From Erwinia pyri (lineage in GTDB: Bacteria > Pseudomonadota > Gammaproteobacteria > Enterobacterales > Enterobacteriaceae): a stretch of DNA of 64,000 nt. The notes beneath the pieces are model-generated. The model had not been told where the DNA came from and searched no databases. It saw only the letters and a program-made list of their open reading frames with translations. The stretch lies in assembly GCF_030758455.1 (NCBI RefSeq), contig NZ_CP132353.1:620001-684000 (forward strand). Direction: 5' to 3'. Shown piece by piece: positions 36,026 through 45,493 of the stretch; positions within the stretch are counted from its first letter, which is position 1; each line of letters opens with the position of its first letter. A program made the translations under genes and the position numbers.

Positions 36026-37182
36026 GGTTCCGCCTGACTGAGCTTTTCCAGTGCTCTTACTGCCAGCTTCGCCAGATAATCAGCCGTGGGGAACAGCGCA
36101 CGGTCATCTACGCGAAATTCGGGATGATGCAGGGCGAACGGCCCGCCGGAACCAACCATCAAAAAAGCGCCCGGAAGCTTTTGCTGATAGAAGGCAAAGT
36201 CTTCACCAATCGGGCTGGCTTCCACCACTCTGGCCTCAAAGCCTGCCTGCGGCGCCTGCGCCAGCGCAAACTCCACCCAGGCGGGATCGTTGATCACCGA
36301 GGGCGGTCCCGGCTGCCAGTCGAGCTGGATGCTGGCGGCAAAGGCGTCGCCCAGGCCCTGCACCACCTGGCGAAAACGCTGCTCAATCTTTTCTCTCGCC
36401 GTCTGGCTGAACGTTCTTACCGTTCCCTCCAGCCAGGCGCTCTCCGGGATCACGTTCCAGGTGGTGCCGCTGTGGATCTGGGTGATCGACACCACGGCAT
36501 TCTCATTTGACGGCACGTTGCGGCTGATCACCGTCTGCAATGTGCCGATCAACTCTCCGGCGATGACGATCGGATCGTTGCTTTCATGCGGCCTGGCCGC
36601 GTGGCTGCCGGTACCCGAAATGGTCAGGGTAAAGCGATCGACGCCTGCGGTGAGCGCACCGCCTTTACTGCCAATTACGCCCACCGGCAACGTAGGATCG
36701 TTATGGATACCGAAGATCGCCTCTGCCTGATCCAGTGCGCCGGTGGCCAGAAGATCGGGCGCGCCCATGCCGGTTTCCTCGGCGGCCTGAAACAGGATCC
36801 GCACCCGGCCAGGCAGAGTGGCTTCACGCTGCCTGAGAAGAATGGCCGCGCCCAGGGCTGCCGAAGCATGAAAATCATGGCCGCAGGCGTGCATCACGCC
36901 GGGATTCTCCGAGCTGAACGGCACGCCCGATTTCTCCTCTATGGGCAGGGCATCGATATCGGCGCGCAGCACAATCAGCGGGCCGGTTGCTATACCCACT
37001 TCCGCCACCAGCCCGGTCGCCAGCGGCAGATCCAGAATGCGAATCTGCTGCTCTTGCAGCGCGGCGCGAATTCTGGCTGTGGTCTTAAATTCCTGGTTTG
37101 AAAGTTCCGGATGGCGGTGCAGCTCATGGCGAAATGCCTGGATGCTGGCGGCAAGTGGCTGATGCGCTTCGCTGATCTTCAT
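36019..37182 (-). CDS. M20 amidohydrolase/deacylase
   Basis: A 387-residue metallopeptidase of the M20D (HipO/AmiA) type. Metal-binding features are VMHACGHDFHAS (Cys and His ligands), QAAEETGMGA (catalytic Glu pair), and IHNDPTLPVG. The lid domain AGVDRFTLTISGTGSHAARPHESNDPI follows. Relatives deacylate N-acyl amino acids; SndA/SndB-type members deacetylate N-acetyl-S-modified cysteines in Bacillus. It is translationally coupled (ATGA) to the GNAT gene upstream, suggesting a cycle of acetylation and deacetylation of one substrate. Confidence 0.9.
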   Translation of the reverse strand: MKISEAHQPLAASIQAFRHELHRHPELSNQEFKTTARIRAALQEQQIRILDLPLATGLVAEVGIATGPLIVLRADIDALPIEEKSGVPFSSENPGVMHACGHDFHASAALGAAILLRQREATLPGRVRILFQAAEETGMGAPDLLATGALDQAEAIFGIHNDPTLPVGVIGSKGGALTAGVDRFTLTISGTGSHAARPHESNDPIVIAGELIGTLQTVISRNVPSNENAVVSITQIHSGTTWNVIPESAWLEGTVRTFSQTAREKIEQRFRQVVQGLGDAFAASIQLDWQPGPPSVINDPAWVEFALAQAPQAGFEARVVEASPIGEDFAFYQQKLPGAFLMVGSGGPFALHHPEFRVDDRALFPTADYLAKLAVRALEKLSQAEPC

Positions 37183-37730
37183 AGATTTTCCTGGCGGGTT
37201 GCGGGCGGAGCTAATTTCTCAAGCCACAGCTGGTGGGCGGCCTCGTCGAGGATCTTTTTCATGTAGAGGGTGATATGGCCTTTACCTAAATTGGTCTGAT
37301 GCATCGCCGTGAATCCGCGCTGGAGATACATTTCCTTAAGCCAGGGATGGCTGACGGCGGTACCCAGGGAGACGGCGGGCGCTTTTAACTGCCCGCGCAG
37401 AATATGCTCCTCAACCCAGGCGAGCAGAATGCGGCCATAGTGTTGTCCGCTAAAAGCCGGATCGGTACCAAACCAGCCGATGTGCGGCAGGCCAAACGGG
37501 CCAGGCAGCGGCCCCCACGGGTAGCGCAGCGTCAGGGAGCTGACGAGCTGGTCCCCGGCGAACAGCCCGTAAACGCCGTGCTGCTGAAGATGGCGGCTGA
37601 CGCGATCAAGATCGGCGGTGGCGGCATCAAAATGGATCCCCAGTTCGCGTATCGGCGCATAGGCGGACAGCATCAGGGCTAAATAGGCATGACGATCGTC
37701 CAGCGTCAGCTGACGGAATTGCAGGTTCAT
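37179..37730 (-). CDS. GNAT N-acetyltransferase
   Basis: A 183-residue GNAT-fold protein. Motif A is seen as GTDPAFSGQHYGRILLAWVEEHI, with the acetyl-CoA-binding Q/R-x-x-G/A variant, and motif B-like SLGTAVSHPWLKEMYLQRGFTAMHQTNL. An AGGGGA site precedes ATG 37730. First gene of the operon followed by the M20 deacylase. In the Bacillus S-modified-cysteine pathway a GNAT acetylates the amino group before oxidation and a deacylase removes it later; the pairing here is consistent with that. Confidence 0.85.
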   Translation of the reverse strand: MNLQFRQLTLDDRHAYLALMLSAYAPIRELGIHFDAATADLDRVSRHLQQHGVYGLFAGDQLVSSLTLRYPWGPLPGPFGLPHIGWFGTDPAFSGQHYGRILLAWVEEHILRGQLKAPAVSLGTAVSHPWLKEMYLQRGFTAMHQTNLGKGHITLYMKKILDEAAHQLWLEKLAPPATRQENL

Positions 37731-38052
37731 GCTGGGTTCCCCTGAAAAATAATAATGTTATAAACAGTTCCGCTTTTATTTATTCAACGCGCAATTGGTA
37801 AACGTTCAGAATAATCATGCCGCTTTTGAAATTGTTACAGCAAGCTATTTATGGGCTTAGCTTTTATTTGCATAAGGACTTGCAAATTTGTCGTAAAGGA
37901 TAGGAAAAGCTTGATTGCTTCTGCTCTTTTCTTTGTAGCATGATGAAAGAACAGCCTCTGTTTGTGCAGAAGATAAAGAATTTTTATTAACGTCATTATT
38001 TTCAGAGCGAAGTTCAGACGGTTCCACGCAGAATAAATTAAAAGGTTAAAGC
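37731..38052. other. Divergent promoter region of the salvage genes
   Basis: 322 AT-rich bases between the GNAT operon (minus) and the iron-dehydrogenase/LLM genes (plus). It should hold both promoters and perhaps a shared regulator site. I did not find a perfect palindrome and do not call a CysB site. A 78-codon minus-strand frame (37835-38071) is not convincing. Confidence 0.4.
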
Positions 38053-39123
38053 GTGTTTTCAATAAAATCACCCAAACGTTATTTGCAGCTTCCCGGTATT
38101 TGTGCGCGGGCCGGGGAATTAATTTCGCCGCTTTCCACCCATGTTTTTATTATTTCCAGCCCGGCCGCCTGGCGGGCAGTAAATCCTGAGCTGGAAAAGA
38201 GCCTGTCGGCAGCCGGGATACGTTTTGAGCTTGCGCTGTTGACCTCCGAGTGTACCGAGGCGGCAATAGCAGAGCTGACAGCCCAGATCCTGCACCAGGG
38301 CGCTTCATTAGTGCTGGGCATTGGCGGCGGCCGCGTGCTGGATGCCGCCAAAGCGGCAGGCAATGCCGTAGAAAAGGTGGCGGTCGTTACCCTGCCAACG
38401 CTGGCAGCCACCTGTGCAGCCTGGTCGCCCCTTAGCATTCTTTATACTGCCGACGGCGCGCATCAACGCAGCCAGCCCTTACAACGGATGCCGGAGCTGG
38501 TGCTGGTGGACAGCGAGGTCATTGCCCGCAGCGACGTGCGTTATCTTAAAGCGGGCATCGTTGATGCACTGGCGAAATGGTATGAATTCCAGCCTTATCA
38601 GCAGAAAAATCCCGATAACCTGGCGCTTAATCTCAAAGCGTTAATGGCTCGCCAGGCCGTTGAACTGTTTGAGAAATGGGGCGCGCAGGCAGTGCAGGAT
38701 AATCAGCATGGCAGGGTGACACTGGCGCTTAACAAGGTCATTGAGGGTTGTATCGTGCTTGCAGGCATGGCCAACAGCATTCGCGATGCCGATCCCACGC
38801 CGGGATTTGCGCACGCCATCCACAACCGTCTGACCCGACAGCCAGAATTACATGACTGGCTGCATGGCGAAAAAGTCGGCTTCAGCCTGCTGGTGCAGTC
38901 GCTGATGCAGCAGCCGGACGGCAAGCCAGAGGCCGGTCTGCTGGCGCTGCTTCGCCAGTATGGCGCACCGCTGACGCTGGCTCCGCTGACGGGCGACCGG
39001 CATCAGGCGATCGGCGCTATCGCCCGTGAAGTGAAGTTCTCTGCCGAAAACGCCACCCGCCTGCCGTTTGATACCTCTGCCGGGGCGCTGGAAAAAGCGC
39101 TGCTGGCGACGGAAATCGGTTAA
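38053..39123 (+). CDS. Iron-containing alcohol dehydrogenase (HcxA/YbdH-like)
   Basis: A 356-residue group III (glycerol-dehydrogenase-like) dehydrogenase. LVLGIGGGRVLDAAKAAG (about 85-102) is the NAD-binding segment; metal-binding positions occur in KAGIVDALAKWYE (Asp), GFAHAIHNRL (His) and LHGEKVGFSLL (His). It is closest in style to E. coli YbdH/HcxA, which reduces 2-oxo acids such as 2-oxoglutarate and oxaloacetate. It precedes the flavin monooxygenase gene by 54 bases and is probably co-transcribed with it. Confidence 0.82.
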   Translation: MFSIKSPKRYLQLPGICARAGELISPLSTHVFIISSPAAWRAVNPELEKSLSAAGIRFELALLTSECTEAAIAELTAQILHQGASLVLGIGGGRVLDAAKAAGNAVEKVAVVTLPTLAATCAAWSPLSILYTADGAHQRSQPLQRMPELVLVDSEVIARSDVRYLKAGIVDALAKWYEFQPYQQKNPDNLALNLKALMARQAVELFEKWGAQAVQDNQHGRVTLALNKVIEGCIVLAGMANSIRDADPTPGFAHAIHNRLTRQPELHDWLHGEKVGFSLLVQSLMQQPDGKPEAGLLALLRQYGAPLTLAPLTGDRHQAIGAIAREVKFSAENATRLPFDTSAGALEKALLATEIG

Positions 39124-39177
39124 TCCTTTTCTTTGCGCAGGCCGGTGAGCAGGCGCAGCAACTTTTCAGGACATCTT

Positions 39178-40479
39178 ATGCAACCTTCCGCATCCCGCCA
39201 GCTTCGTCTCGGCCTGTTTGTTCAGCCTTTAGGGCAGCACGTCAGCGGCTGGCGACTCACCTCTCAGCTGGGTTCGCCGACCGATATCGCATGGCTGACA
39301 GAAATCGCCCAAAAGGCCGAAGCTGGCCTGTTTGATATGTTTTTCGTGGGGGATGCGCTGGCGACCAGCGTACACCGGCTGCCTTCAACCATGGCGCGCC
39401 TTGAGCCGCTGACGCTGCTGGCCGCGCTGGCGGTCTCTACCCGGCATATCGGCCTGGCGGCGACCGCCTCCACCACCTTCAGCGATCCCTTTACCCTGGC
39501 GCGCAGTTTCTCCTCCATCGACCATATCAGCCGGGGCCGGGCGGCCTGGAACGTGGTGACCTCATTCTCCACCGACGTGGCACGTAATTTCAGCCGCGAC
39601 GATATGCCAGGCCATGCTGAACGCTACGCCAAAGCTCGCGAGTTCCTTGAGGTCTCCTTCAAGCTCTGGGAAGCCTGGGAAGAGGGCGCGGTGCAGCCGG
39701 ATGCCGCCAGCGGCAGCTATTTTGTGGATGATAAAATCAAGGCGATAAACCATCGGGGTGAGCATTATCAGGTACAGGGACCGCTGAACATCTCCCGTTC
39801 GCCGCAGGGCCGGCCGGTGATTATCGAAGCGGGATCTTCTGAGGATGGTCAGGCGCTGGCCGCCGCAACGGCGGAAGTGGTCTTTACCGCCTCTGCCAGC
39901 CTCGAAGAGGGACAAACCTTTTACCGATCGCAGAAGCAGCAGGTTAAAGAGGCGGGGCGTAACCCTGATCATCTGCTGATTTTGCCTGGCGTGATGCCGA
40001 TTGTGGGGCGCACGCTGGAGGAGGCGAAAGCGACCTGGAAAGCGCTGAACTCGCTGGTGGATATTGAAAACGGACTTCGCCAGCTCTCGGCGAGATTCGG
40101 CATGGATCTGAGCCAGCTTCCGCTCGATGGGCCGGTCCCTGATGCGCCGCAAGGTGAGGGCAATCAGAGCCGTGTGAAGCTGTTTACCGAGATGGCGAAG
40201 CGCGACAATCTTACGCTGCGCGAGCTGGCTGCTGTAGCCGCTGGCTCACGTGGGCATCGTGTGGTGGTGGGCACCGCCAAAGAGATAGCCGATGATTTTC
40301 AGCAGTGGCTTGAGCAGGAAGGCGCGGATGGCTTCAATATCATGCCTGCCACGGTACCGGATCAGCTCGACCTCTTTATTGAGCTGGTGGTGCCGGAGCT
40401 TCAGCGACGTGGTTTGTTCCGCGAGCGCTATCAGTTTAAGACCCTGCGGGAAAATCTGGGTCTGCCTGACTATAACTGA
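39178..40479 (+). CDS. LLM-class FMN-dependent monooxygenase (NtaA/SnaA/DszA family)
   Basis: A 433-residue two-component flavin monooxygenase. Typical segments: LGLFVQPLGQHVSGWR near the start, FDMFFVGDAL (about 53-62), TFSDPFTLARSFSSIDHISRGRAAWNVVTS, DDMPGHAERYAKAREF, and RPVIIEAGSS. The family cleaves or oxidises C-S or C-N bonds using FMNH2 from a separate reductase; no reductase gene is adjacent. ATG 39178 follows a CAGGA site. In Bacillus, the LLM protein of the S-modified-cysteine pathway is flanked by a GNAT acetyltransferase, an M20 deacylase and amino acid ABC transporters, as here. Confidence 0.9.
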   Translation: MQPSASRQLRLGLFVQPLGQHVSGWRLTSQLGSPTDIAWLTEIAQKAEAGLFDMFFVGDALATSVHRLPSTMARLEPLTLLAALAVSTRHIGLAATASTTFSDPFTLARSFSSIDHISRGRAAWNVVTSFSTDVARNFSRDDMPGHAERYAKAREFLEVSFKLWEAWEEGAVQPDAASGSYFVDDKIKAINHRGEHYQVQGPLNISRSPQGRPVIIEAGSSEDGQALAAATAEVVFTASASLEEGQTFYRSQKQQVKEAGRNPDHLLILPGVMPIVGRTLEEAKATWKALNSLVDIENGLRQLSARFGMDLSQLPLDGPVPDAPQGEGNQSRVKLFTEMAKRDNLTLRELAAVAAGSRGHRVVVGTAKEIADDFQQWLEQEGADGFNIMPATVPDQLDLFIELVVPELQRRGLFRERYQFKTLRENLGLPDYN

Positions 40480-40530
40480 TCCTTTTCTCTGCCGCTCCCA
40501 GACCATTTTCATGACTTAGCAAGGCGTGAG

Positions 40531-40559
40531 GGACGTCACCTCGTAAAGAGATGACGTCC
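40531..40559. terminator. Hairpin between convergent genes
   Basis: GGACGTCA (40531-40538) pairs with TGACGTCC (40552-40559), and CTC/GAG inside extends the stem. It separates the LLM gene (plus) from the DAO-type gene (minus) and probably ends both; no T tract on the plus side. Confidence 0.6.
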
Positions 40560-40564
40560 GGCGA

Positions 40565-41683
40565 TCAGAAGCGTTCGGCGCGGAACTCCTCGAGCATAGG
40601 ATGTTTCTCCCCACTGATAATTTCCCCGGCCAGCAGTTCACCCACAATCAACCCCAGCGTGGCGCCGGAATGGGTGAAAGCCACAAAGCAGCCGGGTACT
40701 TTCTCCAGCTCACCCAGCACCGGATTTCCATCACCGGGAATGGGCTTCAGGCCGGTTTTCCATCCGGCGGCTTTCAGCGGAGGATTTCCGGCCAGCAGCT
40801 TAGCGGATTCTGCCATCAGCTCTGTGATAACTGCCTCCGGGATTTGATAGCGGCCATCCGCATCCTGTGTGAACTGCGCCTCGTACCAGTCATGATCCAT
40901 TACCAGCGTGTTGCCAGGATTAGGGCGGACGGCGGCGCGCGGCGTGTTCAGCACCGCTTTCAGACCATGTTCCAGCGGTTCGCTGGTCACCAGCATTGAG
41001 ACTGGCGATCCGTTTGGAATAGTCACGCCAAGCGGCTTCACCACTTCCGGCGTGTATGGTCCGCAGGCTACCACCACTACGTCGGCAGTAAAGTCGCCCG
41101 CTTTCGCGGTTGAGACGCCACAGGCGTTGCCAGCCCGATCCGTTTTAACGGCAGCCTTACCCGCCTGTTCAACCCATTTCCCGCCGCCAGCCTGAAACCC
41201 GGTCAGTAAAAAGTCGATCAGATGCGGCAGGCTAACCCAGCCTTCGCCAGGGTTAAAGATGGCCGTGTCGGCCATCGCCTCACGGGCGATGTTCGGCGTG
41301 AAGCGGTCAATGGTCTGCGGCCCGGTCAGGGTTGAGTCGTAACCGAGAGCGGTTTCATAAGCGTGACGCGCCTGGCTGCCCGCGTCGTCGTTCTTGCTCC
41401 AGCAGAGTCCGCCGTCAAAGCGCAGCCAGCCGCAGTCAGGCTGTCGGGCGAAAAGCGTGCGGTAGCGGTCAATGCCCGCCATGCGTAAATTGTGATAGGC
41501 AAATGAGCGCTCCCCCGCAGAGTTAAGCCAGGCCAGGGAGCGACCGGAAGCGCCGGAAGCCCTTTCTGCCTCAGTAACCAGCGTAACCTCTGCCCCCTGG
41601 CGCAGCAGGTGGGTCGCGATTGATACGCCCATCACGCCGCCGCCGATCACCACTACGTTTTTTGTCGATGCGTTTACAGCCAT
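40565..41683 (-). CDS. FAD-dependent D-amino acid/glycine oxidase-type protein
   Basis: A 372-residue DAO-family flavoprotein. The dinucleotide-binding segment is VVIGGGVMGVSIATHL (about 11-26). GASGRSLAWLNSAG is the typical flavin-contact region and the C-terminal GCFVAFTHSGATLGL closes the fold. It would oxidise an amino acid or amine, producing H2O2 or passing electrons on. It follows the ABC ATPase by 48 bases as the last gene of a four-gene operon, so it probably acts on the imported compound. Confidence 0.88.
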   Translation of the reverse strand: MAVNASTKNVVVIGGGVMGVSIATHLLRQGAEVTLVTEAERASGASGRSLAWLNSAGERSFAYHNLRMAGIDRYRTLFARQPDCGWLRFDGGLCWSKNDDAGSQARHAYETALGYDSTLTGPQTIDRFTPNIAREAMADTAIFNPGEGWVSLPHLIDFLLTGFQAGGGKWVEQAGKAAVKTDRAGNACGVSTAKAGDFTADVVVVACGPYTPEVVKPLGVTIPNGSPVSMLVTSEPLEHGLKAVLNTPRAAVRPNPGNTLVMDHDWYEAQFTQDADGRYQIPEAVITELMAESAKLLAGNPPLKAAGWKTGLKPIPGDGNPVLGELEKVPGCFVAFTHSGATLGLIVGELLAGEIISGEKHPMLEEFRAERF

Positions 41684-41731
41684 AAAACAGATTCCTTCTC
41701 GGTGAGAATAAGATAATTGCCCGCTTCAGGA

Positions 41732-42505
41732 TCAGAGCACTTCAGAGAGAAACTGGCGCAGTCGGGCGGACTGGGGCCGGTCAAAAATTTCGCCGGGCGT
41801 GCCGCTTTCCACGATTTCGCCCTCGTCCATAAACACCACCTGATCTGCCACCTTGCGGGCAAAACCCATCTCATGAGTCACTACCACCATAGTCATTCCT
41901 CGCTGGCAGAGATCCGCCATCAGGGTCAGTACGCCCTTCACCAGCTCAGGGTCTAGGGCCGAGGTGGCCTCATCAAACAGCATCACTTCCGGATCCATCG
42001 CCAGCGCGCGGGCAATCGCCACACGCTGCTGCTGGCCGCCGGAGAGATCGCGCGGGCGATGGTCGGCACGGGCGGTCAGACCGACCTCTTCCAGCCGGTC
42101 AGCGGCAACCCCGAAAGCACGCTTTTTTGATAATCCCTTGATTTTCCAAGGCGCCAGCGCCACGTTTTGCAGCGCGCTGTGGTCGGGAAACAGATTGAAG
42201 TGCTGGAAAACCATGCCAATACGCAGGCGTAGCGCATCCGGTTTATCTTTTAACACCGAACGTCCGGCCAGCAGCACGTCGCCCGCTTTCGGTTCATGCA
42301 GGCGATTGATGCCGCGTAACAGCGTCGATTTGCCCGACCCGGAAGGGCCGATAATGCAGGTGGTGGTGCCTGGCGCAACGTGAAAAGAGACGTTGCGCAG
42401 CACTTCGATATCGCCATAGGCCAGCGTCAGCCCACGCAGCTCAAGGCTGGCGCCGTGGAACGCTCTCTCCTCAGCCAGCTCTGTGGTCGTTGCAGCATTC
42501 AACAT
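41732..42505 (-). CDS. Polar amino acid ABC transporter, ATPase (second system)
   Basis: A 257-residue GlnQ-type ATPase with GPSGSGKST (about 53-61), LSGGQQQRV and [12 protein letters not shown]; the usual DEP is DEA here, which occurs in some active members. Start codon lies 2 bases from the permease stop, so they are coupled. Third gene of the operon: binding protein, permease, ATPase, oxidase. Confidence 0.92.
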   Translation of the reverse strand: MLNAATTTELAEERAFHGASLELRGLTLAYGDIEVLRNVSFHVAPGTTTCIIGPSGSGKSTLLRGINRLHEPKAGDVLLAGRSVLKDKPDALRLRIGMVFQHFNLFPDHSALQNVALAPWKIKGLSKKRAFGVAADRLEEVGLTARADHRPRDLSGGQQQRVAIARALAMDPEVMLFDEATSALDPELVKGVLTLMADLCQRGMTMVVVTHEMGFARKVADQVVFMDEGEIVESGTPGEIFDRPQSARLRQFLSEVL

Positions 42506-42506
42506 A

Positions 42507-43319
42507 TTATTGTCCTCTCTCGGGCGTGAGGTGTGAGGCGGCCCCGGTGGCCAGCGCGTTACGCTGCTGTACCTCCTGCACTTCTTTCAATCCGCTCTGC
42601 GGCGCGCTGGCCTTGCGTCGCCCGGTTCGGTAGCGGGCATCAACAAAGTTCACCAGATGGGTCATGGGTACGGTGATCATCAGGTAGAACAGCCCTGCCA
42701 GCATCAGCGGCGAGAGATTGCCGGTCAGCACGGCGGCATCCTGGCCGACGCGAAACAGCTCCCGCTCGTTAACCATCAGACCCAGCAGATAGACCAGCGA
42801 GGAGTCTTTAATGATGGCAATAAACTGATTCACCACCGCCGGAAGTACACGGCGGATCCCCTGTGGAATAACGATCAGGCTCATGGCCCGCGCATAGCTC
42901 ATACCGAGTGCGCGGCACGCTTCCAGCTGCCCCCGCTCCACGCTTTGAATGCCGGAACGGAAAATTTCACCCATATAAGCGCTGGCGATCAGGCTCAGCG
43001 CGAAGATCCCTAACGGATAGGGACTGGGGCCGAAAATCTGATAGCTGAAGCGGGCGAAGCCCTGGCCAATCAGCAGAATGGTCAGAATGGAAGGCAGCCC
43101 GCGAAACAGGTCGGTATAGAGGCGTGCCGGAATACGTAGCCAGCGGGAAGGGGAGATGCCCATCAGCGCCAGCACCAGGCCAATCGTGGTCCCCATGACG
43201 GTGGCACACAGCGAAATAATCAGCGTATTGATCAGGCCCGTTCCCAGCAGCTGCGGCAGAACCTGTAGCATTGAGGGAAAATCGAAAAACGTTCTTCTCA
43301 GGATCTCGATAATATCCAT
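42507..43319 (-). CDS. Polar amino acid ABC transporter, permease (second system)
   Basis: A 270-residue HisM-type permease with about five membrane helices and the ATPase-contact segment [26 protein letters not shown]. The C-terminus carries an extra polar tail of about 40 residues. It follows the substrate-binding gene by 58 bases. Confidence 0.9.
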   Translation of the reverse strand: MDIIEILRRTFFDFPSMLQVLPQLLGTGLINTLIISLCATVMGTTIGLVLALMGISPSRWLRIPARLYTDLFRGLPSILTILLIGQGFARFSYQIFGPSPYPLGIFALSLIASAYMGEIFRSGIQSVERGQLEACRALGMSYARAMSLIVIPQGIRRVLPAVVNQFIAIIKDSSLVYLLGLMVNERELFRVGQDAAVLTGNLSPLMLAGLFYLMITVPMTHLVNFVDARYRTGRRKASAPQSGLKEVQEVQQRNALATGAASHLTPERGQ

Positions 43320-43377
43320 AGTCTGGACTCTCTTTCTTATCCGGCACGCCAGGCGCGCCGTTGGCTAAAGGGGAGCC

Positions 43378-44208
43378 TCAGGATTGCGAGGTCTGTTCAG
43401 TCACTGGAAGATACTGTTTCGGCATCGGCGAGCCGGGGAACCACTTCTCATAGAGGCGCTTCCAGGTACCATCCTGCATCGATGCTTTGATGGCCTTATC
43501 CAGCGCGGCCTTAAACGCCCCTTTGTTTTTAGCAATAGCGAACCCGGCTGGCGCATCAAAGGAGGGGATATCGGCGGCATGGCGCAGGCCGTAGCGATCG
43601 GCATAGCTTTTAGCCGCCTCATAATCCAGGAATACCGCGTCTACCGTGCCGTTATTCATTGCCGAGATAGCGGCGTTGTTATCGGGGAAGCGCACAATAT
43701 CGGTCTGCGTGAAATGATCGACTGCGTAACTCTCCTGAAGCGTGCCCTGAACAACCGCCAGCCTGTGTTTCGCCAGCGTATCAACATTGCTGACGCCGGA
43801 AGTCTTGGTGGTGAGCACGGTCAGATAGCCAGCCAGGTAGCCGGAGGAGAAATCCACTGTCTGCTGGCGGGCTTTGGTAATGCCGATGGCGGCAACGCCA
43901 GCGTCATACTGGCCATTCGCCACGGCGGGCAGAATGCCGGCAAAATCCTGGCCGATAAAATCCACCTTCTGGATCCCCAGCCGGTGAGCCACGTCAGTAA
44001 AGAACTCGACGTCGAAGCCGGTAAACTGGCCACTGGCATCGGTGAACGTGTAGGGTTTGGCATCGCCCAGGCTGGCAACCCGCAGGTGTCCCGGCTCAAT
44101 CAAACCATAAGGATTATCGTTACTGGCCGCCGAAGCAGCGCTGGTAAAGAGAGTGACTGCCGCGAGCAGCGAGGCGGCCAGAGCGATCAGGGGTTTATGC
44201 GATTTCAT
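43378..44208 (-). CDS. Polar amino acid ABC transporter, substrate-binding protein (second system)
   Basis: A 276-residue family-3 binding protein. Signal peptide residues 1-27 ([18 protein letters not shown]). Binding-lobe features are [46 protein letters not shown], and [16 protein letters not shown]. First gene of the operon; its promoter region shares the LacI-family operators with the divergent regulator gene. The ligand is unknown, probably an amino acid oxidised by the DAO-type protein. Confidence 0.92.
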   Translation of the reverse strand: MKSHKPLIALAASLLAAVTLFTSAASAASNDNPYGLIEPGHLRVASLGDAKPYTFTDASGQFTGFDVEFFTDVAHRLGIQKVDFIGQDFAGILPAVANGQYDAGVAAIGITKARQQTVDFSSGYLAGYLTVLTTKTSGVSNVDTLAKHRLAVVQGTLQESYAVDHFTQTDIVRFPDNNAAISAMNNGTVDAVFLDYEAAKSYADRYGLRHAADIPSFDAPAGFAIAKNKGAFKAALDKAIKASMQDGTWKRLYEKWFPGSPMPKQYLPVTEQTSQS

Positions 44209-44272
44209 AGTCGGTCCGTTTTTATTGGGGTTAACATCAACGACTATTGAGAGCGGGGTCGGTTTATGCTTA

Positions 44273-44286
44273 TGAGACCGGTCTCA
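44273..44286. promoter_or_regulatory. LacI-family operator 1
   Basis: TGAGACCGGTCTCA is a perfect 14-bp palindrome with the CG-centred form typical of LacI/GalR operators. It lies 64 bases upstream of the binding-protein start codon. Confidence 0.85.
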
Positions 44287-44318
44287 ATGCAGGTGGCTGA
44301 AGGGCGACAGGGTGGTTG

Positions 44319-44332
44319 TGAGACCGGTCTCA
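44319..44332. promoter_or_regulatory. LacI-family operator 2
   Basis: A second exact copy of TGAGACCGGTCTCA, centred 46 bp from the first and 79 bases before the regulator gene. The pair suggests cooperative binding or looping and autoregulation. Confidence 0.85.
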
Positions 44333-44410
44333 AATCAGCTATAGTGATAGTAGACACAGCCGGTAAATGTCGTCAATCTTCTGTAACCCAACTTGTGATT
44401 CGAAATTATT

Positions 44411-45493
44411 ATGACCAGAGCAGCGTTAAGGGCAAAAGCCCCCACCATCACCGATGTTGCCCGCGAGGCGAACGTTTCAAAAGCTCAGGCTGCACGGGCA
44501 TTGGGGGGGTATGGCTCGGTGAGCGAAGAGGTCGCAACGCGGGTTAATGCGGCGGCGGAGAAACTGGGCTATCGCCCGAACGAGCTGGCGAGGAGCATGA
44601 ATACTGGTCGTTCTAACACGCTTGGCGTGATTGTAGGCGATATTGAAAACCCACATTTCGGTCTGGCGCTGCGGGGCATCTCCGATGTGGCGCGGCTGGC
44701 GGGCTATCATGTGCTTCTCAGCAACAGCGATGAGAAGGCAGAGATTGAACAGGAGGCGGTAAGAGTCATGCTGGATAAGCGTGTCGATGGCATCATCGTT
44801 GCGCCCTGTAGCTCTGCCGCCGGGCAGAATCCCCATCTTGCACAGGTGCTGGCGAACGGCTGCGCGCTGACGCTGTTTGATCGCGCTGTTTCTGACCTGG
44901 AAGTAGAGGTGATCAGCGTTGATTTTACGGCTGCTGCGCTTGAGGCAACCCAGGAGCTGCTTGAGCTGGGGCACCGCCGCATTGCCTACGTTACCAGCAT
45001 GCAGTGTAACGGTGCCTATTGTCGTCCGGAGGATTTAGGGTTAACGCCAGTAGCCCAACGAGTAGCCGGTATGGAACTGGCATTTCGCCAGGCGGATCTC
45101 GCTTTCCAGCCGGAGTTAATCAAAACGAATGCGCTTGATGATGCCGCTATTGGCAAGATTGTTGGTGAGCTGTTCGACTGCGGAGAGCCGCCTACAGCGG
45201 TGATCGCTTCAGACAGCCTGATCGCCCAGTCGTTGATGCGCGAGTTTGCACTGCGAGGCTTACGCATTCCCCAGGATCTGTCGTTTGTGATGTACGACAA
45301 TTTCCCCTGGACTGAAATTGTCTCGCCGCCGCTTTCGGTCATTGAGCAGCCAGTTTATGAAATGGGCCGGGAAGCCGCCCGGCGTATCATTTCACAGATC
45401 CGTGGCGACACCGCCGGCCCGCAGCCCGTTTTTACCACGCGCTACATCCGCAGAGGCTCGGTGGTCAGTAAAGCTGGCGATAAAGCTCGGTGA
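44411..45493 (+). CDS. LacI-family transcriptional regulator
   Basis: A 360-residue regulator. The N-terminal HTH is PTITDVAREANVSKAQAARALGGYGSVSEEV (about 10-40, split by the hinge YRPNELARSM), followed by a periplasmic-binding-like ligand domain (NTLGVIVGDIENPHFGLALRGI, VDGIIVAP, and VIASDSLIAQSLM). It should bind the two TGAGACCGGTCTCA operators and control the divergent transporter-oxidase operon and itself. Its 3' end overlaps the 3' end of the convergent FucO-like gene by 29 bases. Confidence 0.93.
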   Translation: MTRAALRAKAPTITDVAREANVSKAQAARALGGYGSVSEEVATRVNAAAEKLGYRPNELARSMNTGRSNTLGVIVGDIENPHFGLALRGISDVARLAGYHVLLSNSDEKAEIEQEAVRVMLDKRVDGIIVAPCSSAAGQNPHLAQVLANGCALTLFDRAVSDLEVEVISVDFTAAALEATQELLELGHRRIAYVTSMQCNGAYCRPEDLGLTPVAQRVAGMELAFRQADLAFQPELIKTNALDDAAIGKIVGELFDCGEPPTAVIASDSLIAQSLMREFALRGLRIPQDLSFVMYDNFPWTEIVSPPLSVIEQPVYEMGREAARRIISQIRGDTAGPQPVFTTRYIRRGSVVSKAGDKAR

